Positions 36,985-45,087 of a stretch of 64,000 nucleotides of DNA are shown here, piece by piece. Source of the stretch: Kocuria rhizophila (GTDB taxonomy: Bacteria > Actinomycetota > Actinomycetes > Actinomycetales > Micrococcaceae). A program made the position numbers and the translations under genes. Each line of letters opens with the position of its first letter. Position 1 is the stretch's first letter. The notes under the pieces are model-generated. The model was not told the origin of the DNA. It ran no database searches and saw nothing but the letters and a program-made list of their open reading frames with translations. The stretch is taken from NCBI RefSeq assembly GCF_003667225.1, contig NZ_RCOM01000001.1, forward strand, positions 82,625 to 146,624. Direction: 5' to 3'.

Positions 36985-37575
36985 GTGAATCACCGCAACA
37001 GTTCAGCCCTCGCGTACAGCGTCAGGGAGCTGCAACACCGCCCGGGGACCATGGACACCCTGGATGTCGAGGCACCCGCACCGAAGGACTTCGGTACGGC
37101 GCTCATCGGTTCGCCCGAGGGCGCGCCCATGGAGCTGCAGCTGCGCCTGGAATCCGTCCACGACGGTATCCTGGTGTCCGGAACCGTGATCGTCAGTGTT
37201 CACGGGGAGTGCAGCAGATGCCTCGACCCCATTGACTACGAACTACCGGTCGACGTGCAAGAGCTTTTCGTCTTCGAACCGTCTCCGCAGGGTGACGAGA
37301 ACGTCGAGGACGAGCAAGTGTATGAGGTGCGGGACGAGGAGATCGACCTCGAACCGATGCTTCGGGACGCAGTGATCACTCAGCTGCCGTTCCAACCGGT
37401 GTGCCGGGCCGAGTGCCCGGGCCTGTGCGCCCAGTGCGGCGCACGGCTCGAGAACGACCCGGACCACCACCACGACGTGAAGGATCCCCGCTGGTCCGCC
37501 CTCGCAGGGCTGCTGACCGACTCGGAGGATCCGGAACCGTCGGAGCCGACAACCGACACGAGAGAAGAGAGATAG
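36985..37575 (+). CDS. DUF177 (YceD-like) protein
   Basis: A 196-residue protein of the YceD/DUF177 family, commonly just upstream of rpmF. It contains an acidic middle ([18 protein letters not shown]) and six cysteines in CSRCLDP and [13 protein letters not shown], which look like a structural metal site. Family members are tied to 23S rRNA and ribosome assembly in plants and bacteria, but the role is not well defined. GTG 36985 is chosen for its AGGAG site; rpmF begins 2 nt after its stop. Confidence 0.87.
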   Translation: MNHRNSSALAYSVRELQHRPGTMDTLDVEAPAPKDFGTALIGSPEGAPMELQLRLESVHDGILVSGTVIVSVHGECSRCLDPIDYELPVDVQELFVFEPSPQGDENVEDEQVYEVRDEEIDLEPMLRDAVITQLPFQPVCRAECPGLCAQCGARLENDPDHHHDVKDPRWSALAGLLTDSEDPEPSEPTTDTREER

Positions 37576-37577
37576 CC

Positions 37578-37781
37578 GTGGCTGTTCCCAAGCGGAAAAT
37601 GTCCCGTGCGAATACCCGCATGCGCCGGTCCCAGTGGAAGGCTCAGGCCCCCAAACTGGTGAAGACCGTGGAGAATGGCAAGGTCAGCTACAGCCTGCCG
37701 CACCAGGCCAAGCTGGTCTCCGATTCCGCCGGCACCCCCTTGTTCTACGAGTACAAGGGTCGCAAGGTCGCTGACGCGTAA
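37578..37781 (+). CDS. rpmF: 50S ribosomal protein L32
   Basis: A 67-residue basic ribosomal protein beginning [20 protein letters not shown]. It lacks the zinc-binding cysteine pairs of the C+ form, so it is the Cys-minus type of L32. GTG 37578 sits 2 nt after the DUF177 stop with GAGAGA as a weak ribosome site, and rnc follows 1 nt after its stop. Confidence 0.96.
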   Translation: MAVPKRKMSRANTRMRRSQWKAQAPKLVKTVENGKVSYSLPHQAKLVSDSAGTPLFYEYKGRKVADA

Positions 37782-37782
37782 G

Positions 37783-38487
37783 GTGACCGCTTTGCCGGAT
37801 CCCGGCGAACTGCTTGAGCGTCTCGGTGTCGATCTCGACACCGAGACGCTTCGCATTGCGCTGACGCACCGCTCCTACGCGTACGAGCACCCGGGGGAGG
37901 TGCACAACGAACGCCTGGAGTTCCTGGGGGACGCCGTGCTGCAGCTCGCGGTCACGGACGAGATCTACCACCGCTACCCCGAGTGGGACGAGGGGCGCCT
38001 GGCCAAGCTGCGCGCCTCGGTGGTCTCCGCCCGCGCGCTGGCCGGTGTGGCCCGTTCCCTGGGGCTGGGCCCGCACATCCGCCTGGGCAAGGGCGAGGTG
38101 CGCACCCACGGCAGTGACAAAGCATCGATCCTCGCGGACACCACGGAGGCCGTCATCGGCGCCGTGTACGAGTCCCTGGGGCCCGTGCCCGCGCGTGACC
38201 TTGTGCTGCGGATGATGATCCCCCTGCTCGAGGACACCCGGGTGCTGCACGAGGGCAAGGACTGGAAGACCCACATCGTGGAGCTCGTGGCACAGCACGG
38301 TCTGGGGACCGTGCGCTACGAGGTGGAGGGTACCGGCCCCGACCACGAACGCCACTTCACGGCGGATGCCGTGGTGGACGGGCAGGTGCTCGGCCACGGG
38401 GAGGGCACGTCCAAGAAGGCCGCCGAGCGCGCCGCGGCCGCCGCCGCGTGCGAGGCCCTGGCCACACGTCTGCCCGCGAAGGGCTGA
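37783..38487 (+). CDS. rnc: Ribonuclease III
   Basis: A 234-residue double-strand-specific endoribonuclease that processes rRNA precursors. The catalytic signature [15 protein letters not shown] spans residues 41-55, with [11 protein letters not shown] further on and a C-terminal double-stranded RNA-binding domain ([25 protein letters not shown]). GTG 37783 directly follows rpmF. The rpmF-rnc-mutM-smc order is conserved, but here the ole genes come between mutM and smc. Confidence 0.96.
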   Translation: MTALPDPGELLERLGVDLDTETLRIALTHRSYAYEHPGEVHNERLEFLGDAVLQLAVTDEIYHRYPEWDEGRLAKLRASVVSARALAGVARSLGLGPHIRLGKGEVRTHGSDKASILADTTEAVIGAVYESLGPVPARDLVLRMMIPLLEDTRVLHEGKDWKTHIVELVAQHGLGTVRYEVEGTGPDHERHFTADAVVDGQVLGHGEGTSKKAAERAAAAAACEALATRLPAKG

Positions 38488-38494
38488 GCGCACC

Positions 38495-39424
38495 GTGCCC
38501 GAGCTGCCCGAGGTCGAGGTGGTCCGCCGCGGCGTCGAGCGCTGGGTGGTTGGCCGCACCGTCGAGTCCGTGCAGGTCTTCGACGCCCGTTCCCTGCGCC
38601 GCCACACCGCTGGTGTCCTGGACTTCCAGGAGCGCCTGGCCGGGTTGAGCGTGGACTCCGCACAGCGGCGCGGCAAGTTCCTGTGGCTCCCGCTGCGGGA
38701 GCGCCCCGGCAGCGAGCCGTCGCAGGCGCTGCTCGTGCACCTGGGCATGAGCGGCCAGCTCCTGGTGGCCTCCGCGGACCAGCCGCAGCCGCGCCACGAG
38801 CGCATCCGCCTCGCCCTCTCTCCGGCCCACGACGACGCCGGTGCCGCCCTCCCGGAGCAGGCCCGGTTCGTGGACCAGCGGATCTTCGGCGGCATGCTGC
38901 TCGATCCGCTCGTGCCCAGCACGGACGGTCACGGCACGGTGCCGGAGCACGCCGCGCACATTGCGCGCGACCCCCTGGACCCGCTCTTCGACGTGGACGC
39001 CTTCCACACCGCCCTGCGACGACGCCGCACCGGCCTGAAGCGCGCGCTGCTGGACCAGGGGCTGATCTCCGGGATCGGGAACATCTACGCGGACGAGGCT
39101 CTGTGGGCCGCCCGGCTGCACTGGGCCGCACCCACCGAGACGATGACCGCGCCCCGCACCCGCGCACTGGTGGCGGCGTGCCAGGAGGTCATGCGCCGCG
39201 CGCTGGCGGCGGGCGGCACGAGCTTCGACTCGCTGTACGTCAACGTGAACGGGGAGTCCGGGTACTTCTCACGCTCGCTCAACGCCTACGGCCGGGCGGG
39301 GCAACCCTGCCCGCGCTGCGCGGCGGCAGGGGAGGACGGCGTGATCGTGCGCGAGCAGTTCGCGAACCGCTCCTCGTACCGGTGCTCGCGGTGCCAGAGG
39401 CGGCCGAGGCGGTTCAGAGCGTAG
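38495..39424 (+). CDS. mutM: Formamidopyrimidine-DNA glycosylase
   Basis: A 309-residue base-excision glycosylase that removes 8-oxoguanine. The N-terminus (Met)[12 protein letters not shown] supplies catalytic Pro2 and Glu3. The helix-two-turn-helix reads [18 protein letters not shown], and a C-terminal zinc finger has CPRC and CSRC pairs. GTG 38495 is the only sensible start, since Pro must follow the initiator. It starts 7 nt after rnc. Confidence 0.97.
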   Translation: MPELPEVEVVRRGVERWVVGRTVESVQVFDARSLRRHTAGVLDFQERLAGLSVDSAQRRGKFLWLPLRERPGSEPSQALLVHLGMSGQLLVASADQPQPRHERIRLALSPAHDDAGAALPEQARFVDQRIFGGMLLDPLVPSTDGHGTVPEHAAHIARDPLDPLFDVDAFHTALRRRRTGLKRALLDQGLISGIGNIYADEALWAARLHWAAPTETMTAPRTRALVAACQEVMRRALAAGGTSFDSLYVNVNGESGYFSRSLNAYGRAGQPCPRCAAAGEDGVIVREQFANRSSYRCSRCQRRPRRFRA

Positions 39425-39516
39425 CCCCCGCCGTGAGCCACAGGGGGTGGGCGGTCCCGGTCCCGTGAGGCCGTCCCTGACCCATCGCTGGCGGATCTGC
39501 CGGGGCCCGGAACGAG

Positions 39517-39548
39517 CGGTGCCCGCGACCGTGCGGTCGCGGGCACCG
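39517..39548. terminator. Bidirectional terminator between mutM and oleD
   Basis: A perfect 14-bp stem (CGGTGCCCGCGACC and its complement, loop GTGC). It separates two convergent operons. Confidence 0.8.
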
Positions 39549-39569
39549 TGGCGCTCAGAGGGGACAACA

Positions 39570-40967
39570 TCACTCCAGCGAGCGCACGCTCTGCAGGTCC
39601 GTGGACAGGTTGCTGTTCTCGCTGTCAGAGGCCACCGAGGCGCTCTCGGCGCGGGCGCGCTGCTCGTCCGCGACGTCCTCCACGCGCTCCAGGGACACCG
39701 ACCCGGTGTTGCGCTGCGGGCGCGGGTGGTCCTGGTAGTACGCGGCCAACCGGGCAAAGCCCTCGTCCAGGCTCACGGACGGAGTCCAGTCCAGCAGCTT
39801 TCGGGTCTCGCTCTGGTCGAACCAGTGCGCCGTGGAGAGCTGCTCGGCGAGGAACTCGGTCATGGGCGGCTCTCCGTCGCCCGCGCGCAGCTTGGCGGGC
39901 AGGTGCGGCCACACGGTCTCGATCACGCGGCCCGCGAGGCGCGCCGCCTTGCCCGGCACCGAGCGCGTGGGCGCGGGAGAGCCGGTGGCCCGGCACATCC
40001 GGGCGATCAGCTCGCCCACGGGGCGCGGCTCGCCGTTGGTGAGCACCAGGGCCCGGCCGTGCACGTGGTCGATGCGCTGCAGCGCCCGGACGATGCCCTC
40101 GGAGGCGTTGTCGATGTACGTGGTGTCGATCATCGCGGCACCGTGGTCCAGGTTGGGCATGCGCCCGGCGGCCGCACGGTCCGCCACGCGCTCCACGAGC
40201 TGCGTGTCCCCGGGGCCCCACACGATGTGCGGGCGCACGGCGGCCACCTTGAGGTCCCGCTGCCCGTCCATGCTCAGGGCCAGCAGCTCGGCCGCAGCCT
40301 TGGAACGGGCGTAGTTGCCGCGCGCATTCTCCGGGTCAGCGGGCTCCGCGCCCGCTCCCTCGATCGAGACCCCGGTGTGGGCCACGGAGGGGGAGGACAC
40401 GAACACCACGTTCTTCACGCCGGCGTTCTGCGCCTGGCACAGCAGGATGCGCGTGCCCGTGACGTTGACGCGCACGAACTCGGACCAGTCCCCGGTGAAG
40501 GAGACCTTGGCGGCCAGGTGCACGACGTCGTCCACGCCGTCCAGTGCGCGGGCCACGTCCTCGGGATCGGTCACCGAACCCAGCACCTCGTCCACGCCCT
40601 CGCGCTCGGCCACGGGAGCGTGACCGCGCTGGAACACGCGCACCTTCCAGCCGTGCGCAAGCAGCACGCGGGCGACGTCGCCGCCGAGCATTCCGGACGC
40701 GCCCGTCACCAGGACGGTGCGGCCCGTGCCGTCGAGCTCGCCGTGGGTCACCGTGGCACCGCCGCGGTCCGGGTCCGCGATCTGTGCGGAGCCGGAGACG
40801 TCAGCACCCTGGGCATCGGGCCGAGCGGAAGGCTCGGACGAGGCCGGCGAGGACGCCGAGGAGGTGGGCCGGGGCGCCGCAGCCGGGCGGGCGGCGTCGG
40901 TGGCCGGTGCGCGGTGGCGCCCGGTGCCGCTGGGCTGTGCGGGGGTGTCGCGGGGATCGTCGCTCAC
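39570..40967 (-). CDS. oleD: OleD: NAD(P)-dependent 2-alkyl-3-ketoalkanoate reductase
   Basis: A 465-residue short-chain/epimerase-type reductase. The first 80 residues are Ala/Pro/Ser-rich and probably disordered. The Rossmann motif VLVTGASGMLGG follows at about residues 86-96, then DDVVHLAAKVSFTG, SSPSVAHTG and the catalytic YxxxK (Tyr219, Lys223 in NYARSKAAAELL). In known ole clusters OleD reduces the beta-ketoacid made by OleA to a beta-hydroxyacid. Its GTG overlaps the oleBC stop by 4 nt (translational coupling). Alone it could be any 3-beta-HSD-like protein; context makes OleD likely. Confidence 0.87.
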   Translation of the reverse strand: MSDDPRDTPAQPSGTGRHRAPATDAARPAAAPRPTSSASSPASSEPSARPDAQGADVSGSAQIADPDRGGATVTHGELDGTGRTVLVTGASGMLGGDVARVLLAHGWKVRVFQRGHAPVAEREGVDEVLGSVTDPEDVARALDGVDDVVHLAAKVSFTGDWSEFVRVNVTGTRILLCQAQNAGVKNVVFVSSPSVAHTGVSIEGAGAEPADPENARGNYARSKAAAELLALSMDGQRDLKVAAVRPHIVWGPGDTQLVERVADRAAAGRMPNLDHGAAMIDTTYIDNASEGIVRALQRIDHVHGRALVLTNGEPRPVGELIARMCRATGSPAPTRSVPGKAARLAGRVIETVWPHLPAKLRAGDGEPPMTEFLAEQLSTAHWFDQSETRKLLDWTPSVSLDEGFARLAAYYQDHPRPQRNTGSVSLERVEDVADEQRARAESASVASDSENSNLSTDLQSVRSLE

Positions 40968-43705
40968 AGTGAACTCAGCTTTCCGGTGGCCAGGGCGCGC
41001 TCGGCCCAGTCACTCAATTCGGCTCGGTCGATCTTGGAGTTGTGACGGATGTCGGTGGGGTGCTCCGGGACCACCAGCACCGCGCTGACGGGCAAGCCCG
41101 TGGTGGCGTGCACCGTGGTCCGGATGCGCTCGGTCAGCTCCGGGGACGCCAGCGCCGGTGCGGACGCGGCGGGATCGGTCTCGATGACCGCCACCGCGGA
41201 CTGGGACCCAGCAGGACCCACGCCCACCACGGCGGCGCGGCCGACCCCGGGGACGGTCTGCGCGGCGTGCTCGGCCGCCACGGAGGAGACCGGGCCGTCG
41301 GACATGGTGATCACGTGCGCCAGTCGGCCCTCGTACCAGAGCCGCTCACGGGCGTCGAAGTGCCCGACGTCGCCCGTGCGGTGCCAGCCCGGGGTCCCGT
41401 CCGAGGCACGCTCGGTGATCCAGAGCCGGTCGTAGTGGTCCTTGGCGTGCGGGGCGCGGGCCACGATCTCGCCGGTGACGCCGGGGGTGGTGACGATCTC
41501 CGGGGAGACGGAACCGTCCGCGCGCAGCGGCAGCACGCCCAGCTCGGCACCCGCCACGGGGGTGCCCACGCACACGCCGCCGCCGGCACCGGCCATGCCC
41601 GCCTGCGCGTCCTCACGGGCGGTGCGGATCACTCCCAGACTGACGTCCGTGAGCGGCAGCGCCTCGGTCATCCCGTAGGGCGTGTGAAGCTCGGCGGCGG
41701 GCATGAGCTCCTGCAGCCGGGCCAGCAGCTCCTCCGGGATGGGGGCGCCCGCGGAGAGCATGAGGTCCACGCGCGCGAGGGCGTCCCGCTCGGCGGGGGC
41801 CAGCTCGTCCGCCGTGGCGAGCACGTTGGCGATCGCGGCGGGCGAGGCAAACACGGCGGTCGCGCGGATGGCCATGGTGGCTTCCGCCAGCGCCCGCGCG
41901 GTGAGCGTCTTGGGGCTCGTGACGTCCATGTCCGGCGTCACGGACGCCGCGCCCAGGGCGGGGCCCAGCAGGGCGAAGGGGGCGAAGCCCGCCACGAGCC
42001 CGGTGCCGGCACGCAGGCCGTACGTGTCACGGATGGTGTCGCGCATCCCGGCCATCTGGCGGTGCGTGTACACCACGCCCTTGGCCGGGCCGGTGGAACC
42101 GGAGGTGAACAGCACGGCGGCCTCGGCGTCCGGGTTCACGGCGGGGATCTCGTCCGGGGACACCGTGGTCACGGAGTCCATCAGCTCGGGCACGGTGTGC
42201 GCCACGCCCAGCAGCTTCTTGGACACGGGGTCCATGGCGTCCGCGGCGATCCGCGTGCCGGGCCAGCCGAGGGCCCGCGCGCCCACGAGGGCCTTGCGGA
42301 TGCCGATGAACCAGCGGGGCGAGGAGCCGCGCAGCGCCCGGGTGAGTCCCTGGCGGCCGAGGCCCTGGTCCGCCACCACGATCACCGCACCGATGCGCAG
42401 GCACGCGTAGATCAGCGTGGTGAGCATGGACCCGGGCGGCACCATGAGGTTCACGCGGTCCCCGGGGCGCACCCCGGTGCGCAGCAGGGCCACGGCCAGC
42501 TGGTCCACGGAGGCGGAGAGCTGCGCCCAGCTCACACTGCGCCGGATGTCCAGCTCGGGGGCGGAGCCGTCCACGGTGGTGGCCACGGGGCCCATGTCCA
42601 CCACGGCGGGGGAGTCGTCACGACGCCGCGCGTCCAGCTCCGCGAAGAACGGCACGAACGCGGCGCGGCCGCGGGCCCGCTGCTCACGGTGGGTCTCGAC
42701 GACGGGCTCGGCGTCCCCGAAGCGCTCCTCGAGCCACGTGAACAGCGGGGTGGCGATGTCCCGGGCCTCGGGCAGCAGGTGCTTGGCGCCCTCGAAGCGG
42801 TGCACGTCCGCGTGCGGGGCGCGGCGCATGAGGTCGTCCAGGTAGCGCTGCTGGAACACCGGGTCCCCGGTGCCCCACAGCAGCAGCGTGGGGACCTCGC
42901 GCGCGCTCATCCGCCCCGCGATCCGCTCGTAGGCGGCGTGGGACGGGTGGTCCTCGGCGGCGGGGATGTCCGCCACGAAGTGGGCGATGCCCTCGCGGCG
43001 CTCTCGGGAGGTGTAGGGAGCCTTGTAGGCGCGCTTGACGTCCTTGGACGCCGCGGGATCGCACAGTGCGAGCGTGGTGTCCAGGAACGCGGTGCTCCCG
43101 GAGGTCAGCGGCTCGTGCACGGCCCTGTTCAGGGCGAGACGCAGTGCAGAGGGGATGGGCTCGGCGTTGTCGTGGTGCACCGCAGTATTGGTCAGCACGG
43201 TGGCCGCGTGGATCGCGGGGTGCTCCTGCGCCCAGCCCTGGGAGATGAGCCCTCCCCAGTCGTGGGCGAGGGTGACCACGGGAAGTCCGGCATCGTCGAT
43301 CCCCAGAGCGGCGGTGAGGTCGCCGAGATCCTGGACACGGTCCTCGAGGCGGCGGAAGAGTCCGGTGCGCTCGGAGAAGCCCATGTCCAGGTGGTCCACG
43401 GCCACCACGCGCCACGGGTGCTCCAGCTCGTTCGCCGCGCGCAGGACGTCCCGCCACAGGTAGGACCACGTGGGGTTGCCGTGCACGGCCAGGACGATGC
43501 CCCGGGGGGTGCGGCCGGAGCGGTCGATCTGCTCGCGGTTGTCCAGCACGTGCCACCGCCGCTTGCGGCCGGCCACCGGTTCCACGGGCGCGGACGAGGG
43601 CACGGAGAGCACGGTGGACCACGCCGGGTCCACCCCCGGGAGCGCGGTGTCCGTGAACGGCAGGCGGTCGGCGCGGCTGCGGTGGGGGGAGGTGCTGGCG
43701 GTCAC
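40964..43705 (-). CDS. oleBC: OleBC fusion: beta-lactone decarboxylase plus beta-lactone synthetase
   Basis: A 913-residue two-enzyme protein. Residues 1-335 are an alpha/beta hydrolase close to haloalkane dehalogenases (VHGNPTW, nucleophile Asp149 in LAHDWGG, His309 in GAKHLLPEA), as in OleB. Residues 340-913 are an ANL-type adenylate-forming domain (LFTSGSTGPAKGVVYTHRQM loop at 532-551, then PYGMTEALPL), as in OleC, which closes beta-hydroxyacids to beta-lactones. OleB then decarboxylates the lactone to a cis-alkene. The two are separate in Gram-negatives and fused in Micrococcus luteus. GTG 43705 has an AAGGAG site 5 nt upstream. It is 71 nt after oleA. Confidence 0.9.
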   Translation of the reverse strand: MTASTSPHRSRADRLPFTDTALPGVDPAWSTVLSVPSSAPVEPVAGRKRRWHVLDNREQIDRSGRTPRGIVLAVHGNPTWSYLWRDVLRAANELEHPWRVVAVDHLDMGFSERTGLFRRLEDRVQDLGDLTAALGIDDAGLPVVTLAHDWGGLISQGWAQEHPAIHAATVLTNTAVHHDNAEPIPSALRLALNRAVHEPLTSGSTAFLDTTLALCDPAASKDVKRAYKAPYTSRERREGIAHFVADIPAAEDHPSHAAYERIAGRMSAREVPTLLLWGTGDPVFQQRYLDDLMRRAPHADVHRFEGAKHLLPEARDIATPLFTWLEERFGDAEPVVETHREQRARGRAAFVPFFAELDARRRDDSPAVVDMGPVATTVDGSAPELDIRRSVSWAQLSASVDQLAVALLRTGVRPGDRVNLMVPPGSMLTTLIYACLRIGAVIVVADQGLGRQGLTRALRGSSPRWFIGIRKALVGARALGWPGTRIAADAMDPVSKKLLGVAHTVPELMDSVTTVSPDEIPAVNPDAEAAVLFTSGSTGPAKGVVYTHRQMAGMRDTIRDTYGLRAGTGLVAGFAPFALLGPALGAASVTPDMDVTSPKTLTARALAEATMAIRATAVFASPAAIANVLATADELAPAERDALARVDLMLSAGAPIPEELLARLQELMPAAELHTPYGMTEALPLTDVSLGVIRTAREDAQAGMAGAGGGVCVGTPVAGAELGVLPLRADGSVSPEIVTTPGVTGEIVARAPHAKDHYDRLWITERASDGTPGWHRTGDVGHFDARERLWYEGRLAHVITMSDGPVSSVAAEHAAQTVPGVGRAAVVGVGPAGSQSAVAVIETDPAASAPALASPELTERIRTTVHATTGLPVSAVLVVPEHPTDIRHNSKIDRAELSDWAERALATGKLSSL

Positions 43706-43776
43706 GGGTGCTCCTTCGCGGTGGTGGGCGGCGTGCGGCGGCATTCCGCCCTGCGGGTCACGCGGGCGGGATGCGC

Positions 43777-44802
43777 TCACCAGGCGATCTCCATGAGGGT
43801 GGTGTTCAGCCCGGACCCCACGCCGAGGCACAGCACCCGCGCTCCGGGTTCCAGCCGCTCGGCCTCGAGTGCCAGGGTCATGGGCAGCGCGGCGGCGGCC
43901 ACGTTGCCCCAGTAGGGGAACGTCAGAGGCACCTTGGCGGCGTCGATCCCCATGTCCTCGATGAGCTTGTTGGTGTGGGAGTTGGAGACCTGGTGGGTCA
44001 CGTAGGAATCCATGTTCCGCCAGTCCCAGCCGTCGCGCTCCGCATCCAGCCACGCCTCGACCACGAGTCCCACACCGTGGTTGAGCAGACCGGTGGCGTC
44101 CGTGAACATCCCGTCCCAGCCACCGACGCACAGGCGGCTGAACTCGGTGCCGGCGCGGGTCACCGAGCCCACGATCCGGTGGCCGTCCGGGTGGCGGTCC
44201 GCGGGGCCCACCACGGCGGCGGCGGCGCCGCAGCCCAGGGTGAGGGTTGCGAACTCCTGGACCACCTGTTCGCGCGTGATGTCGTCCTCGCTCAGCCGTG
44301 CGATGGCCGCCTCGTGCCACGGGGAGGGGTCCTCGCCGGCCACCACGAGGGCGTACTCGATGGCGCCCGCGTCGATCATGGAGGAGGCCACGGTGAGGGC
44401 GTTGACGAAGCCCAGGCACGCGTTGGTCATGTCGAAGTTCAGGGCGGAGCTGGGCAGGCCCAGGCGCTCGTGGATCCCCACGGCCACGGCGGGCTCGTAG
44501 TTGTCGCGCGTGACGGACGCGTTGATGAACAGTCCGATCTGCTCCGGGCGGATGCCGGAGTTCTCCAGGGCGGCCTGGCCGGCCTCGGTGGCGCCGTCGG
44601 TGAAGTGGCGTCCGGGGGCCCAGCCGCGGCGCTCCTTGATGCCCGCGAGCCGCTCCAGCAGACCCTTGGGAAGGCGCAGCCGTGTGAAGGTCTTGGCCAA
44701 CTCCTCATCGAACCGGGTGGACGGGATCACCACGTCCGCTTCCGTCTTGGTCACCGACAGGATGGCGGCGTTGCGGTTTCTGATGGTGGAGTTACCGGTC
44801 AA
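43777..44802 (-). CDS. oleA: OleA: acyl-CoA condensing thiolase-fold enzyme
   Basis: A 341-residue thiolase-superfamily protein that resembles ketoacyl-ACP synthase III. Catalytic residues: Cys129 (TNACLGFVNAL), His270 (VTHQVSN), Asn300 (YWGNVAAAALP), and Glu103 in SVTRDNYEPA at the position of the OleA-specific base. OleA joins two fatty acyl-CoAs head to head into a 2-alkyl-3-ketoacid, the committing step to C25-C33 olefins. The 5' end is a TTG with no clear ribosome site, which is less certain than the rest. It heads the oleA-oleBC-oleD operon. Confidence 0.92.
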   Translation of the reverse strand: MTGNSTIRNRNAAILSVTKTEADVVIPSTRFDEELAKTFTRLRLPKGLLERLAGIKERRGWAPGRHFTDGATEAGQAALENSGIRPEQIGLFINASVTRDNYEPAVAVGIHERLGLPSSALNFDMTNACLGFVNALTVASSMIDAGAIEYALVVAGEDPSPWHEAAIARLSEDDITREQVVQEFATLTLGCGAAAAVVGPADRHPDGHRIVGSVTRAGTEFSRLCVGGWDGMFTDATGLLNHGVGLVVEAWLDAERDGWDWRNMDSYVTHQVSNSHTNKLIEDMGIDAAKVPLTFPYWGNVAAAALPMTLALEAERLEPGARVLCLGVGSGLNTTLMEIAW

Positions 44803-44899
44803 TGTGGCGCTTTCGATCAGACGCCACCCGTACCGTCAAGGAATCGATCGTTCGTGATGGACCTCGGCGCTCGGGTGAACAAGCGGGCTGGACCGGCCC

Positions 44900-44905
44900 A
44901 GTCTA
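44900..44905 (-). promoter_or_regulatory. Candidate -10 of the ole operon
   Basis: TAGACT on the reverse strand followed by GGGCCG. This gives a leader of about 90 nt to the oleA TTG. No -35 match is convincing. Confidence 0.35.
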
Positions 44906-44910
44906 GCGGT

Positions 44911-44923
44911 CCTGTCTGACAGG
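44911..44923. promoter_or_regulatory. Candidate operator upstream of oleA
   Basis: CCTGTC-T-GACAGG, a perfect 6-bp dyad that would lie in the spacer of the putative ole promoter. Confidence 0.35.
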
Positions 44924-45020
44924 TTCCTCGGGGTGCGCGCCGCGTTCGTCCCGCGGTGCCTGGATGCGGTCCCGCGCCGGGCGGCACCGCGGCACCGGAT
45001 CGGTCCGAGCGGACCCCGGG

Positions 45021-45026
45021 TAGAAT
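45021..45026 (+). promoter_or_regulatory. -10 element of smc
   Basis: TAGAAT, with a leader of about 55 nt that includes an AGGAG ribosome site (45074-45078). Confidence 0.45.
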
Positions 45027-45087
45027 CGGGGCCCACCCCTTCACGGCCTCCCGAAGAGCCGACCGCCAGACCCAGGAGATCCCCCGC

